Below are positions 9,115 through 18,221 of a DNA stretch of 64,000 bases, piece by piece. The notes beneath the pieces were generated by a model. It did no database searches, had not been told where the DNA came from, and worked only from the letters and a program-made list of their open reading frames with translations. The position numbers were made by a program, and so were the translations under genes. The first letter of the stretch is position 1. Each line of letters starts with the position of its first letter. Location of the stretch: the NCBI RefSeq assembly GCF_000497575.1, contig NZ_APJI01000018.1:1-64000 (forward strand), written 5' to 3'. Origin of the DNA: Afipia sp. OHSU_II-C1 (GTDB taxonomy: Bacteria; Pseudomonadota; Alphaproteobacteria; Rhizobiales; Xanthobacteraceae).

Positions 9115-10094
9115 GACGGCCTTCCATCGGTTCGGACGATCCTGACGGTCTGTTGCTTGTCGCCGCCACCAAGGCGCAGCTCGGCCGCGCCGAACAGGCG
9201 ATCGACGATCAGGATGTTCCGATAGATGCGGCTGTTTGCGATCTGCGCCTCGCCGTCGGGGCCGATGACGAAGATCGGCGGCATTTCGCCTTGCACGATA
9301 CCGCGCGGGAATTCGACATAGACGCGCCTGCCGTCGTCATAGATTGCGATCGGCTTCCACGGCGGATTGTCGCCGGAGAGACCGTAGCGATAATTGCGTG
9401 CTGCCGCGGCGGGGATAACCGGCGCTGCCGGGACGCTCGCCCGCTGCCCGGCCGGCAGTTGCGGATAGGCCCACGACACGGACGGCATGTAGGGTTTCGG
9501 GCCGGAGCGCAGTTCGAGCATATAGGTGCGCCGATCGGTCGTGATGACCAGATTGGTGGTGATGTCGGCGCGCGACGGCTTCACCAGCACATGGACACGC
9601 CGCGTGTCGCCAGACCCGCTTTCGGTATCGCCGATGATCCAGCGCGCGGTATCGCCGGCGGCGATCGGTCCGGCGCCAGTCAGATTCTCGCCCGGCTCGA
9701 GCGCGATGTCGCTGATCTGGCTGGGTGCGGCATAGACCTGATAGAGCGCACCATCGCTCCAGGGATAAATCTGGATGGCGTTATAATAGCCTTCGCGGCG
9801 TGGCTGGACGCGGGCGGCGGCGTTGGCGCTTTCGACGCGTGCGGTCGGCGTGTTGGCCGCCGCTCCGCCGCGCGTCGGCGTCCAGGCCGGCGGGATATGC
9901 AGCGGCTTTGGCCGATCGTCGGTGACGGATGCGGGCAACGCCGGAAGGGCCGGCACATTGGAGTCGTAGCTGATCTGCGGCGGCCTTTGCAGTGTGGCGC
10001 ACCCGGCGAGCGTGGAGCCAGAAAGCAGCAAAGCAGCCACTACGGATTTACGGAAAGGCGGCTTTCCGCTTCTGCGGATCATTGGCCAGCTCAT
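9111..10094 (-). CDS. trbG: Conjugal transfer protein TrbG (VirB9-like)
   Basis: This 327-residue exported protein has an N-terminal hydrophobic stretch ending in a lipobox-like LAGC, so it may be a lipoprotein, followed by a proline-rich region and a beta-rich VirB9/CagX domain (GYYNAIQIYPWSDGALYQVY through EFPRGIVQGEMPPIFVIG). In type IV secretion systems this protein lines the outer-membrane part of the channel with TrbI. I chose the start that overlaps the trbF stop as ATGA; an in-frame ATG seven codons earlier lies inside trbF. Confidence 0.93.
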   Translation of the reverse strand: MSWPMIRRSGKPPFRKSVVAALLLSGSTLAGCATLQRPPQISYDSNVPALPALPASVTDDRPKPLHIPPAWTPTRGGAAANTPTARVESANAAARVQPRREGYYNAIQIYPWSDGALYQVYAAPSQISDIALEPGENLTGAGPIAAGDTARWIIGDTESGSGDTRRVHVLVKPSRADITTNLVITTDRRTYMLELRSGPKPYMPSVSWAYPQLPAGQRASVPAAPVIPAAAARNYRYGLSGDNPPWKPIAIYDDGRRVYVEFPRGIVQGEMPPIFVIGPDGEAQIANSRIYRNILIVDRLFGAAELRLGGGDKQQTVRIVRTDGRPS

Positions 10095-10780
10095 TGGCTC
10101 ATCTCCCGCGACCATGAGATTGCGTTGACATAAATTCCGAGCGGATTGGCCTTGAGCCGGTCAGCGTCACGCGGCGGCTGGATCACGATGGTCAGGATCG
10201 CGGTCCAGCGCTCGGTGGTGGAGAGCTGGCCGCTCTCGTAACGGCGTTCGGTCCAGGCGACACGGAAGCTATCCGGCGACGCACGAATGACGCTAGAGAC
10301 ATCGACGGCGATTTGCTGCTTGCCGACCTTGGCGAAGGGGTCGTTGGCGCGCGCATAGTCGTTGAGCGCCGCCGATCCGCGATCCGTCGTCCACTCGTAG
10401 GCGCGCAACCAGTTCTGCCGGACGATGATAGGATCGGCAGGGATCGAACGGACCTGCTCGATGAAGCGCGCGAGATGCCACGCCACTTGCGGATCAGTCG
10501 GCCGATAATCGGCCGTTGCTGGCGCGACGGCCTGCGCCTGACCGAATTTATCGACCTGCACCACCCAGGGAACGACGATCCCGCGCGCCGATTGCCAGAC
10601 GAGCGCCGTGGCGAAGCCGGCCGAGAGGATCAGCGATCCGAAGGCCATAGCGCGCCAGTTGCGGGCCTGAACGCGGGCGGAGCCGATGCGCTCGTCCCAG
10701 ACCTGCGCTGCACGCTGATAGGGCGTTTCCGGTTGAGGTGACTTGCCGTAATGCGTGGCGGGTCGTTTGAAGAAACTCAT
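10091..10780 (-). CDS. trbF: Conjugal transfer protein TrbF (VirB8-like)
   Basis: This 229-residue protein has a polar N-terminus (MSFFKRPATHYGKSPQPETP), a single membrane helix around residues 43-65 and a periplasmic VirB8/TrbF domain containing the conserved WLRAYEWTTDRGSAALNDYA segment. VirB8-like proteins are inner-membrane assembly factors of the mating channel. The start matches the usual TrbF N-terminus and overlaps the trbL stop by four bases; longer versions upstream would run into trbL. Confidence 0.93.
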   Translation of the reverse strand: MSFFKRPATHYGKSPQPETPYQRAAQVWDERIGSARVQARNWRAMAFGSLILSAGFATALVWQSARGIVVPWVVQVDKFGQAQAVAPATADYRPTDPQVAWHLARFIEQVRSIPADPIIVRQNWLRAYEWTTDRGSAALNDYARANDPFAKVGKQQIAVDVSSVIRASPDSFRVAWTERRYESGQLSTTERWTAILTIVIQPPRDADRLKANPLGIYVNAISWSREMSQ

Positions 10781-12156
10781 TTGCGATCGCTTTCGGAAAG
10801 ATTGACGGAAGAGCCGGAGCCATGGCTGTCGCCGGAGCGGACGGCATGTGCGGTAGTCTGGACGGCATGACTCATGTGTCCGCCGCGCCGCATACGTTGC
10901 GCCCAAGCTGGCGGAGTGTTCGGAGCGCTGGCCGATGCGCTGGCGGAGATGGAGGCGTCATTAGCGGCTGCCGCGCCGCCGCCGACCGTGCCCATGGTCG
11001 AGGAGCCGCCGGTCGCTGCGAACGAACCTTTGGCACCGCCCGCATAGCTTGATTTAACGCTGTCGGCGGCACGCGCGGCGGCACGCTTAAGGGGCGAAAC
11101 GGCTACGGAGCCGGCTGCGCGAGCAATACCGCCGAGTCCGGAAGCTACGCCGGCCGCGCCTGACTGCCCCAGCGAACCGAGCGTGTAAGCCGACGACGAG
11201 GCCCCTGCCGCGGCAGCGCCGCCACGCACTGCTGCCGCGCCGCCGGAAAGAGCTGCCGCTCCACCTCGCGCCGCCAGCATCGCGCCGCCGCCAGTGGCAA
11301 GGGCAGCGCCTCCGACCGCAAGGCCGGTGCCGATGGCTGCACCGGCGCCGAGTTGCGGGCCGCCGGACACGAGGCCGTTGGCGATGCCGGGGCCGAAGAT
11401 GCCGAGACCGAGGAGCGACAAGGCAGCAAGAACAATGGCCATCGCGTCGTCAACGGACGGCGTGTTGCCCCCGAATCCTTGCGTGAACTGGCTAAACAGC
11501 GTCGAGCCGATACCGATGACGACGGCGAGCACCAGTACCTTGATGCCGGACGAGACGACGTTTCCCAGGACCCTTTCGGCCATGAAGGCAGTCTTGCCAA
11601 ACAGGCCGAACGGGATCAGCACGAATCCGGCAAGCGTGGACAGCTTGAACTCGATCAGCGTCACGAAAAGCTGGATCGCCAGAATGAAGAAGGCGAGGAT
11701 GACGAGCGCCCAAGCAAACAGCAGGCAGGCGATCTGGATCAGGTTCTCGAACACTGCGATCCAGCCCATCAATGGCGAGATGGATTCGAGCAGCGGCCGC
11801 GCAGCATCGAGGCCGGTCTGCGCGACCTTGCCGGGGCGGAGCAGATCCTGCACGGTGAAGCCGGTGCCGCTCGCCTTCAGACCAAGGCCGGCGAAACTGT
11901 CGAAGATGATCTTCGCGAGATTGTTCCAGTTGGAAATGAGATAGGCGAAGACGCCGACGAAGAGTGTCTTCTTCACCAATCGCGCCATGATGTCGTCGTC
12001 CGCGCCCCAGCTCCAGAACAGGGCCGCGAGCGTCACGTCGATGACGATCAGCGTGGTGGCGATGAAGCCGACTTCGCCGGACAACAGCCCGAAGCCGGAG
12101 TCGATGTATCGGGTGAATACCCCGAGGAAATTGTCGATGACGCCCGCGCCGCTCAT
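10777..12156 (-). CDS. trbL: Conjugal transfer membrane protein TrbL (VirB6-like)
   Basis: This 459-residue polytopic protein has about six membrane segments in its first 270 residues, then a long alanine/glycine/serine-rich region (residues about 270-420) and a hydrophilic tail. The N-terminal pattern (VIDNFLGVFTRYIDSGFGLL) is characteristic of P-type TrbL. It is the polytopic inner-membrane component through which DNA is thought to pass. The low-complexity tail is longer and more repetitive than the membrane part and is likely cytoplasmic or periplasmic and disordered. Confidence 0.92.
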   Translation of the reverse strand: MSGAGVIDNFLGVFTRYIDSGFGLLSGEVGFIATTLIVIDVTLAALFWSWGADDDIMARLVKKTLFVGVFAYLISNWNNLAKIIFDSFAGLGLKASGTGFTVQDLLRPGKVAQTGLDAARPLLESISPLMGWIAVFENLIQIACLLFAWALVILAFFILAIQLFVTLIEFKLSTLAGFVLIPFGLFGKTAFMAERVLGNVVSSGIKVLVLAVVIGIGSTLFSQFTQGFGGNTPSVDDAMAIVLAALSLLGLGIFGPGIANGLVSGGPQLGAGAAIGTGLAVGGAALATGGGAMLAARGGAAALSGGAAAVRGGAAAAGASSSAYTLGSLGQSGAAGVASGLGGIARAAGSVAVSPLKRAAARAADSVKSSYAGGAKGSFAATGGSSTMGTVGGGAAAANDASISASASASAPNTPPAWAQRMRRGGHMSHAVQTTAHAVRSGDSHGSGSSVNLSESDRK

Positions 12157-12159
12157 GGT

Positions 12160-12447
12160 TCACCGCCTTCCGTTGGACGTCGGCGACGTGGATACCGACC
12201 TGTGGCCGAGGAATCTGTTGCGGGTTTCGGTCCAGACGCGCAGACATTCCGCGTCGCTCGCAGCCTGCTGGCCAAGCTCCTGGCACCGAAGCTGGCCCTC
12301 GCGCACCGGATCGCGCTCGGGCTGGATCAGCCGTGGCGGCTGCTCTGCCGGTGCGTCGTCCTTGCGAGTAAGCTCGATCACCGTCATTGTGATGGCGGTC
12401 GCGACGAAGACGATCGCGCCAATCCGCGCCAGCAACTTGCCGTCCAT
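12160..12447 (-). CDS. trbK: Putative entry-exclusion protein TrbK-alt
   Basis: This 95-residue protein begins MDGKLLARIGAIVFVATAIT, a single membrane anchor, and continues with a polar domain with two cysteines (LRCQELGQ and DAECLRVW). The position between trbJ and trbL and the sequence pattern match the alternative TrbK found in alphaproteobacterial elements, which is proposed to block uptake of a related element by a cell that already has one. Exclusion activity is inferred from the family. Four bases separate its stop from the trbL start. Confidence 0.85.
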   Translation of the reverse strand: MDGKLLARIGAIVFVATAITMTVIELTRKDDAPAEQPPRLIQPERDPVREGQLRCQELGQQAASDAECLRVWTETRNRFLGHRSVSTSPTSNGRR

Positions 12448-12457
12448 GCGCGCGCCC

Positions 12458-13213
12458 TCAGTTGCCGTTGAACATCTGCGCATTGCCAGGCTGGTAGCCC
12501 GAACCCGGCGTGAGGAAGCGGCGGCGTTGCTCGCGCGCCTGTTCGGCCGCGGTGGCACGCTCGGCCTCGGTCAGCGCGCTCGCGCGACCGTTGGCCGACA
12601 GAAGCGCAACGAGATCGGAAAGCTGCTGCGACTGGAGCGCGAGGATCTGGTTGCCGGCCTGCGTTGCCTGCAACGCGCCGGTCGCCCCTTGGCTCTGGGT
12701 GACGAGCGTGGCCATTTGCGTGCGATTGCCGTCTATGTTGCCGACCACGCCGGCTTGCACGCGCATCGCGTCCTGCAAGCTACCAACCGTATTCTGCCAG
12801 CGGGTACGGGCATCGGCGACGAGTTGCTGATCGCTCGCCGACATCGCCACATTGCCGTATTGTTTTTGGAACGCCTGGTCGATCTGCTGCGCATTGAACG
12901 CGATGCCCTGGGCCTGACTTAGGAGCTGCTGGGTGCGCTGGACGTTCTGTTGAAGTTGCTGGAGCGCCGAATACGGCAGGCTCGCCAGGTTGCGCGCCTG
13001 GTTGATGAGCATCTGTGCCTGATTTTGCAGGCTGGTGATCTGGTTGTTGATCTGCTGAAGAGCGCGCGCGGCGGTCAGCACGTTTTGCGCATAGTTCGAC
13101 GGATCGAACACGATGAGCGCGTGTGCGGTCGTGACGAGGAAGGGCGAAATTATGATCGGCGCGGAAAGCAGCGCGATAGCGAGCCGCGCTGCACAGGACT
13201 GGCGCAGGGTCAT
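12458..13213 (-). CDS. trbJ: Conjugal transfer protein TrbJ (VirB5-like)
   Basis: This 251-residue secreted protein has a signal peptide (residues 1-32, ending ALLSAPIIISPFLVTTAHA) and a glutamine-rich, strongly helical mature domain with heptad-like spacing (ALQQINNQITSLQNQAQMLI and following). TrbJ/VirB5 proteins are minor pilus components that may touch the recipient cell. The chosen ATG overlaps the trbE stop by four bases and gives a proper signal peptide, whereas longer reading would add polar residues from trbE. Confidence 0.93.
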   Translation of the reverse strand: MTLRQSCAARLAIALLSAPIIISPFLVTTAHALIVFDPSNYAQNVLTAARALQQINNQITSLQNQAQMLINQARNLASLPYSALQQLQQNVQRTQQLLSQAQGIAFNAQQIDQAFQKQYGNVAMSASDQQLVADARTRWQNTVGSLQDAMRVQAGVVGNIDGNRTQMATLVTQSQGATGALQATQAGNQILALQSQQLSDLVALLSANGRASALTEAERATAAEQAREQRRRFLTPGSGYQPGNAQMFNGN

Positions 13214-15648
13214 GAGGACGTCTCCTTGTTGATGAGGTTGGGAATGAGATCGACCGCCCAGCTCACATCGCGAGCGTTGAGCCATGCCGTGAGGAAGCCA
13301 TCGCGGCCGTGCTCGGCGACGATCTGCGCGATCAGCGTCTGGTCGGACTTGGACGACGCGGCGCAGAGCGCGAGCCCGATATCGGACAGGCCCAGCTCGA
13401 ACAGACGATTGCCGCGCCGCGACTGGCAGTAGTAGTCGTGCTTCGGCGTCGCCCGCGCGAGGATTTCGATCTGGCGGTCATTGAGGCCGAAACGGCGATA
13501 GATCGCCGTGATCTGCGGCTCGATCGCGCGTTCGTTCGGCAACAGCAGCCGCGTCGGGCAGCTCTCGATGATGGCCGGCGCGATGGCGGAATTGTCGATG
13601 TCGCTGAGCGACTGGGTGGCGAAAATGACGCTGGCGTTTTTCTTGCGCAGGGTTTTCAGCCATTCGCGGAGCTGCCCGGCGAAGCCTTCGTCATCAAGGG
13701 CGAGCCAGCCCTCGTCGATGATGAGCAGCGTCGGGCGGCCGTCGAGGCGGTCGCCAATGCGATGGAACAGATAAGCGAGCACAGCAGGCGCCGCGCCGGT
13801 CCCGACGAGACCCTCGATCTCGAACGCTTGGCAACGCGAATTGCCGAGATGCTCGGATTCCGCGTCGAGCAGCCGACCATAGGGACCGCCGACGCAATAT
13901 GGGCGCAAAGCCTGCTTCAGGTCGTTCGACTGGAGCAGCACGGTGAGGCCGGTAATGGTGCGTTCCTCGACCGGCGCGGAGGCGAGCGAGGTCAATGCCG
14001 TCCAAAGATGCTCCTTCACCTCGGGCGTGATCGCGACGCCCTCGCGCATCAAGATGGCGACGATCCAGTCCGCCGCCCAGGCTCGCTCGTAAGTGTCATG
14101 GATGCGGGCGAGCGGCTGGAGCGCCACGGAAGTGTCGGAGCCTTCGGTCAGTCCGCCGCCGAGATCGTGCCAGTCGCCGCCCATGGCGAGGGCAGCCGCG
14201 CGGATCGAACCGCCGAAGTCGAAGGCGAACACCTGCGATCGGTCGTAGCGTCGGAACTGCAAAGCCATCAGCGCGAGCAGCACGGATTTGCCCGCGCCGG
14301 TCGGCCCGACGACGAGCGTGTGACCGACATCGCCGACGTGGAGGGAAAACCGGAACGGAGTGCTTCCCTCGGTCCTGCCGTAAAGCAGCGGGGGTGCGCC
14401 GAAGTGCTCGTCGCGTTCCGGCCCCGCCCACACTGCGGAGAGCGGGATCATATGGGCGAGATTGAGCGTCGATATCGGCGGCTGGCGGACGTTGGCATAA
14501 GCGTGCCCCGGCAGCGAGCCGAGCCAGGCATCGACTGCGTTCACCGACTCAATCATGGCGGTGAAGTCGCGACCCTGGATCACCTTCTCGACGAGGCGCA
14601 GTTTCTCATCGGCAAGGCGAGGATCGGCATCCCAGACTGTAATCGTCGTGGTGACGTAGGCCATGCCTGCCACATCGGCGCCAAGTTCTTGCAGCGCGAC
14701 GTCGGCGTCGGCCGCCTTGTTGGCGGCGTCGGTGTCCACGAGCACGGATTGCTCGTTGGTCATCACCTCTTTCAGGATGGCTGCGATCGACTTGCGCTTG
14801 GCGAACCATTGCCGCCTGATCTTCGTCAACAGCCTGGTCGCCTCCAGCTTGTCGAGCAGGATCGCGCGCGTGCTCCAGCGATAGGGAAACGGCAGCCGGT
14901 TCAGCTCATCGAGCAGACCGGGCGTCGTCGTGGTGGGGAACCCGACGATGGTGAGGATGCGCAGATGCTGGTCGCCAAGGCGCGGCTCCAGGCCGCCGGT
15001 CAGCGGCTGGTCGGTCAGTAGCGCGTCGAGATAGATCGGCGTTTCCGGCACGCGGACGCGATGACGCTTCGTCGAAACGCAGGAATGCAGGTAGGTCAGC
15101 GTTTCCGCATCGTCGAGCCAAGTACATTCCGGCATGAAACCGTCAAGCAACGCCAGCACGCGGTCGGTGCGATCGGTAAAGGCGCGCAGGATTTCATATG
15201 GATCGACGCCGGCACGTTCGCGGCCTTCGTAAAGCCAGGCTTCCGTGCGCGCCGCTTCCTCGGCCGGTGGCAGATAGAGGAACGTGAGGAAGTAGCTCGA
15301 CACGAAATGCGCGCCCGCTTCCTCGAAGTCGGCCTTGCGTTCGGCATCGACCAGAGCGGAAGCCGGATCGGGAAACGTGCTGTTCGGATAGGTCGCGGCC
15401 TCATGGCGCTGCGCCTCGACGAAGATACTCCAGCCTGAGCCGAGACGGCGGAAGGCGTTGTTGATGCGGCCGGCGACCGCGACCAACTCGGCGGCCACGG
15501 CGGAATCCAGATCGGGACCGCGAAAGCGCGCCGTGCGCTGGAAGCTGCCGTCCTTGTTGAGGACGACGCCCTCACAAACGAGCGCGACCCAGGGCAAATA
15601 GTCGGCAAGGCGAGAAGCGGTGCGACGATATTCGGCAAGATTCATCAT
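13210..15648 (-). CDS. trbE: Conjugal transfer ATPase TrbE (VirB4-like)
   Basis: This 812-residue cytoplasmic ATPase energises pilus assembly and substrate transfer. The N-terminal half is the CagE/TrbE/VirB domain. Walker A is GPTGAGKS at 448-455 and Walker B LLIIDE at 641-646. A truncated homologue, about 80 percent similar by eye over its first 530 residues, lies inverted near 31-32.6 kb. The start could be either of two adjacent ATGs. Confidence 0.96.
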   Translation of the reverse strand: MMNLAEYRRTASRLADYLPWVALVCEGVVLNKDGSFQRTARFRGPDLDSAVAAELVAVAGRINNAFRRLGSGWSIFVEAQRHEAATYPNSTFPDPASALVDAERKADFEEAGAHFVSSYFLTFLYLPPAEEAARTEAWLYEGRERAGVDPYEILRAFTDRTDRVLALLDGFMPECTWLDDAETLTYLHSCVSTKRHRVRVPETPIYLDALLTDQPLTGGLEPRLGDQHLRILTIVGFPTTTTPGLLDELNRLPFPYRWSTRAILLDKLEATRLLTKIRRQWFAKRKSIAAILKEVMTNEQSVLVDTDAANKAADADVALQELGADVAGMAYVTTTITVWDADPRLADEKLRLVEKVIQGRDFTAMIESVNAVDAWLGSLPGHAYANVRQPPISTLNLAHMIPLSAVWAGPERDEHFGAPPLLYGRTEGSTPFRFSLHVGDVGHTLVVGPTGAGKSVLLALMALQFRRYDRSQVFAFDFGGSIRAAALAMGGDWHDLGGGLTEGSDTSVALQPLARIHDTYERAWAADWIVAILMREGVAITPEVKEHLWTALTSLASAPVEERTITGLTVLLQSNDLKQALRPYCVGGPYGRLLDAESEHLGNSRCQAFEIEGLVGTGAAPAVLAYLFHRIGDRLDGRPTLLIIDEGWLALDDEGFAGQLREWLKTLRKKNASVIFATQSLSDIDNSAIAPAIIESCPTRLLLPNERAIEPQITAIYRRFGLNDRQIEILARATPKHDYYCQSRRGNRLFELGLSDIGLALCAASSKSDQTLIAQIVAEHGRDGFLTAWLNARDVSWAVDLIPNLINKETSS

Positions 15649-15661
15649 GTGCGTGTCTCCC

Positions 15662-15943
15662 TCACACCGCCAGAAAAGCCGGGATGCGCAGATGCCTTCG
15701 CCCGACTTCCACGAACAGCGGATCGCGCTTCGCCGCCCAGACGGCGGCGAAGTGACCGATCGCCCAGATGACGAGGCCGACCAGCCAGAGGCGCAGGCCG
15801 AGGCCGACTGCGCCGGCGAGCGTGCTATTCATGATGGCGATACTTCTGGGAGCGCCGCCGAGCATGATGTGCTCGGTCAACGCCCGATGGACGGGAGCGG
15901 TAAATCCCGGCACGGCGTCGAGTTGTTCGAAAGCCACCGCCAT
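15662..15943 (-). CDS. trbD: Conjugal transfer protein TrbD (VirB3-like)
   Basis: This 93-residue protein has the VirB3/TrbD pattern: a conserved GFTAPVHRALTEHIMLGGAP segment, then two membrane helices (LAGAVGLGLRLWLVGLVIWA region) and a short tail. VirB3-like proteins are inner-membrane partners of the VirB4 ATPase, here encoded next. Its ATG shares bases with the trbC stop. A second, diverged trbD is present at about 30.7 kb. Confidence 0.92.
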   Translation of the reverse strand: MAVAFEQLDAVPGFTAPVHRALTEHIMLGGAPRSIAIMNSTLAGAVGLGLRLWLVGLVIWAIGHFAAVWAAKRDPLFVEVGRRHLRIPAFLAV

Positions 15944-16275
15944 CAGACGAGCGCTCCGCCGCCGAACGAGAAGAACGACAGGAAGAAGCTCGACGCCGCG
16001 AAGGCGATCGACAGGCCGAACACGATCTGGATCAGGCGACGGAAGCCTCCGGACGAATCGCCGAACGCCAGCGTCAGGCCGGTGACGATGATGATGATGA
16101 CGGCGACGATCTTGGCGACGGGTCCTTCGACTGATTGAAGGATCTTTTCCAGTGGCTGTTCCCACGGCATGGACGAGCCAGAGGCTTGAGCGGCGGGCAC
16201 AAGGACGAGGTTGGCGTAGGTGAAAGCGGCGACCGTCGTTATCAAACGGCGGACGCGCATCGTAGTGCGAATCAT
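15943..16275 (-). CDS. trbC: Conjugal transfer pilin TrbC (VirB2-like)
   Basis: This 110-residue protein has a signal region followed by ASGSSMPWEQPLEKIL and two hydrophobic segments, ending FFLSFFSFGGGALV. That is the layout of P-type pilin precursors, which in RP4 are cyclised by TraF; a TraF-like peptidase is encoded about 8 kb away in this cluster. The start overlaps the trbB stop by four bases. The C-terminal two-thirds is almost identical to the second trbC at about 30.4 kb, while the signal regions differ widely. Confidence 0.93.
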   Translation of the reverse strand: MIRTTMRVRRLITTVAAFTYANLVLVPAAQASGSSMPWEQPLEKILQSVEGPVAKIVAVIIIIVTGLTLAFGDSSGGFRRLIQIVFGLSIAFAASSFFLSFFSFGGGALV

Positions 16276-17252
16276 TCGGATTCTCCTGTGTTCGGGGTGG
16301 CTGGAGTGATGCGGTAGTCGCCATCGGGACCGAGCCCGTCGACACGGGCCAGTTCGGCAAGCCGGCGCGCGGAGCCGCGGCCGGAGAGGACGGCAACGAG
16401 GTCGATGGTCTCCGCGATCAGCGCACGCGGAACGGTGATGACGGCTTCCTGGATGAGCTGTTCGAGACGGCGCAGCACGCCGATGCCGGTGCCGGCGTGA
16501 ATCGTGCCGATGCCGCCGGGGTGTCCCGTCCCCCACGCTTTCAAGAGGTCGAGCGCTTCCGCGCCGCGTACCTCGCCGATCGGGATGCGGTCGGGGCGGA
16601 GGCGCAACGACGAGCGCACGAGATCGGAGAGTGTCGCGACGCCATCCTTCGTGCGCATCGCGACGAGGTTAGGCGCGGCGCATTGCAGCTCGCGGGTGTC
16701 CTCGATGATAACGACGCGATCAGCGCCCTTCGCGACTTCGGCGAGCAGCGCGTTTGTCAGCGTGGTCTTCCCGGTCGAAGTGCCGCCGGCGACGAGGATG
16801 TTGGCGCGGGACGCGACGGCCGCGCGCAGCGTTTCCGCTTGATCGACGGTCATGATGCCGGCGGCAACATAGTCATCGAGCGTGAACACCGCGACGGCCG
16901 GTTTGCGGATGGCGAAGGCGGGCGCTGCGACGACGGGGGGCAACAGACCCTCGAAGCGTTCGCCGGTCTCCGGCAGTTCGGCCGATACGCGCGGCGAGCG
17001 GGGATGAACCTCCGCCCCGACATGATGTGCGACCAGGCGGACGATGCGTTCGCCGTCAGCCGCCGACATCGTCTCGCCGGTGTCGGCCAGCCCTTCGGAG
17101 AGGCGGTCGATCCACAATCGCCCATCCGGGTTCAGCATCACTTCGACGACGACAGGGTCTTCCAGAAACCGCGCGATCGCCGGTCCAAGCGCGGTGCGCA
17201 ACATGCGCGCGCCGCGTGCGATCGCTTCCGGCTTATGGTGGTTGGAAGTCAT
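16272..17252 (-). CDS. trbB: Conjugal transfer ATPase TrbB (VirB11-like)
   Basis: This 326-residue protein is a VirB11/TrbB traffic ATPase: an N-terminal domain with [18 protein letters not shown], Walker [10 protein letters not shown] at 156-164, an Asp box ([12 protein letters not shown]), and the [14 protein letters not shown] His-box region. It forms a hexamer on the cytoplasmic face and switches between pilus building and DNA transfer. It is the first gene of the trb operon; a 7-bp-arm hairpin lies just upstream of its start, and vapBC sits between it and the copG/traG genes. Confidence 0.96.
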   Translation of the reverse strand: MTSNHHKPEAIARGARMLRTALGPAIARFLEDPVVVEVMLNPDGRLWIDRLSEGLADTGETMSAADGERIVRLVAHHVGAEVHPRSPRVSAELPETGERFEGLLPPVVAAPAFAIRKPAVAVFTLDDYVAAGIMTVDQAETLRAAVASRANILVAGGTSTGKTTLTNALLAEVAKGADRVVIIEDTRELQCAAPNLVAMRTKDGVATLSDLVRSSLRLRPDRIPIGEVRGAEALDLLKAWGTGHPGGIGTIHAGTGIGVLRRLEQLIQEAVITVPRALIAETIDLVAVLSGRGSARRLAELARVDGLGPDGDYRITPATPNTGESE

Positions 17253-17255
17253 ACC

Positions 17256-17277
17256 CGCCCCGTTTCCTCACGGGGCG
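17256..17277. promoter_or_regulatory. GC-rich hairpin just upstream of trbB
   Basis: CGCCCCG and CGGGGCG form a perfect 7-bp stem around an eight-base loop, three bases upstream of the trbB start codon on the minus strand. It could hide the ribosome site of the trb operon or act as an attenuator. The rest of the roughly 240-base gap up to vapC shows no convincing gene. A related CGCCCC hairpin overlaps the end of the 55-residue gene near 29.83 kb. Confidence 0.4.
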
Positions 17278-17496
17278 CGACAGACAGGTCCCCGGATGGG
17301 GATGACTAAAAGAGACTCAAGTCGGGTTCGTTCAACAAATTTCGGTCGTAGTAGCAGCGTAGCGTGCAAATACAGGAGAACGGCGGTGTCGCCTGTGCCC
17401 GCGGGTCTTTGTGTGAGCGAATGGATTTCGAATCAGCGACCTGCGCGGATCTGGACTTTGTCGACAGATGGCCGAGCAACTGCGTTGCTGCGAGCA

Positions 17497-17904
17497 TCAA
17501 TCCTTGGTCCAATCCTCCAGCCGCAATCCGGCGACGCGCTCGAACTCGGCGGTGTTGTTGGTGACGAGCGGCAGGCCGCGCGCCATCGCTTGACCGGCGA
17601 TCAGGACGTCATAGGGGCCGATCGGCGTGCCGCGCCGCGCAAGCTCCGCCCTGATCTCGCCGGCCGCCCGCGCATCGTCACGCTCGAGGTCGAGAATTTC
17701 GAGATCCGTAAAGAGCAGGCGAAGCGTTTCGAGGTTGAAGTCCACTCTCTGGCTGCAATAGGCGCCGAAGTAGAGTTCATGGGCGACCACGGAAGAAACC
17801 GCGAGCGCGCCAGGCTCGCTGGATTCAACCTTGCGCAAGAGCGCCTCCGACCGGCGCGTCACCAACGCGATGACAGCATTGGTGTCGAGAAGCCATGTCG
17901 TCAT
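17497..17904 (-). CDS. vapC: VapC-like PIN-domain ribonuclease toxin
   Basis: This 135-residue protein is a PIN-domain nuclease. The acidic residues expected for metal binding are Asp7 (LLDTNAVI), Glu43 (AHELYFGA) and Asp99 (PYDVLIAG), followed by the TNNTAEFERV motif near the C-terminus, which matches the VapC/FitB class. It should cleave RNA when released from its antitoxin, encoded directly upstream with a four-base overlap. In a conjugative element it would favour retention. Confidence 0.93.
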   Translation of the reverse strand: MTTWLLDTNAVIALVTRRSEALLRKVESSEPGALAVSSVVAHELYFGAYCSQRVDFNLETLRLLFTDLEILDLERDDARAAGEIRAELARRGTPIGPYDVLIAGQAMARGLPLVTNNTAEFERVAGLRLEDWTKD

Positions 17905-18161
17905 TGAAACGCCCGGTCGAGATCGGGACGCTTCTGTTCGTCTGGCTGCTCTCGGCCTTCGGCCATGAAATCCGCGCTAAAGCCGCGCTCGACGGCCGCC
18001 CGCAGCGACGCCCAGCGTCCGGAGGCATCTGGCCGCGGACGCAGGATCACGGCGTCACCCTCGCGTGAGACTTCGACCTCATCGACGGTGAAACGAAAAT
18101 CCTTCGGCAACCGCACGGCCTGAGAGTTGCCGGACTGGAAAACCTTGGCGATGTGGGGCAT
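17901..18161 (-). CDS. vapB: VapB-like AbrB/MazE-fold antitoxin
   Basis: This 86-residue protein begins MPHIAKVFQSGNSQAVRLPK, a typical SpoVT/AbrB swapped-hairpin DNA-binding domain of VapB antitoxins; the C-terminal half is charged and probably wraps the VapC toxin. A strong GGGAGG site precedes it. VapBC complexes usually repress their own promoter, and two GTA-x-ATAC-type half-sites lie just upstream of this start. Confidence 0.92.
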   Translation of the reverse strand: MPHIAKVFQSGNSQAVRLPKDFRFTVDEVEVSREGDAVILRPRPDASGRWASLRAAVERGFSADFMAEGREQPDEQKRPDLDRAFQ

Positions 18162-18172
18162 GGCAACCTCCC

Positions 18173-18194
18173 GTAGATACGAGACTGTATATAC
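18173..18194. promoter_or_regulatory. Candidate vapBC operator
   Basis: GTAGATAC and GTATATAC are separated by six bases about 12-33 bases upstream of vapB. The second is a perfect palindrome and the spacing puts the centres 14 bases apart. AbrB-type antitoxins bind such AT-rich palindromes near their own promoter. Only position and symmetry support this. Confidence 0.4.
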
Positions 18195-18221
18195 GCCTTA
18201 ACCCCGATCCCTACAAGGCCG

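Noticed and set aside
13309-15021. 570-codon open frame on the plus strand
   Set aside because: Antisense shadow of trbE.
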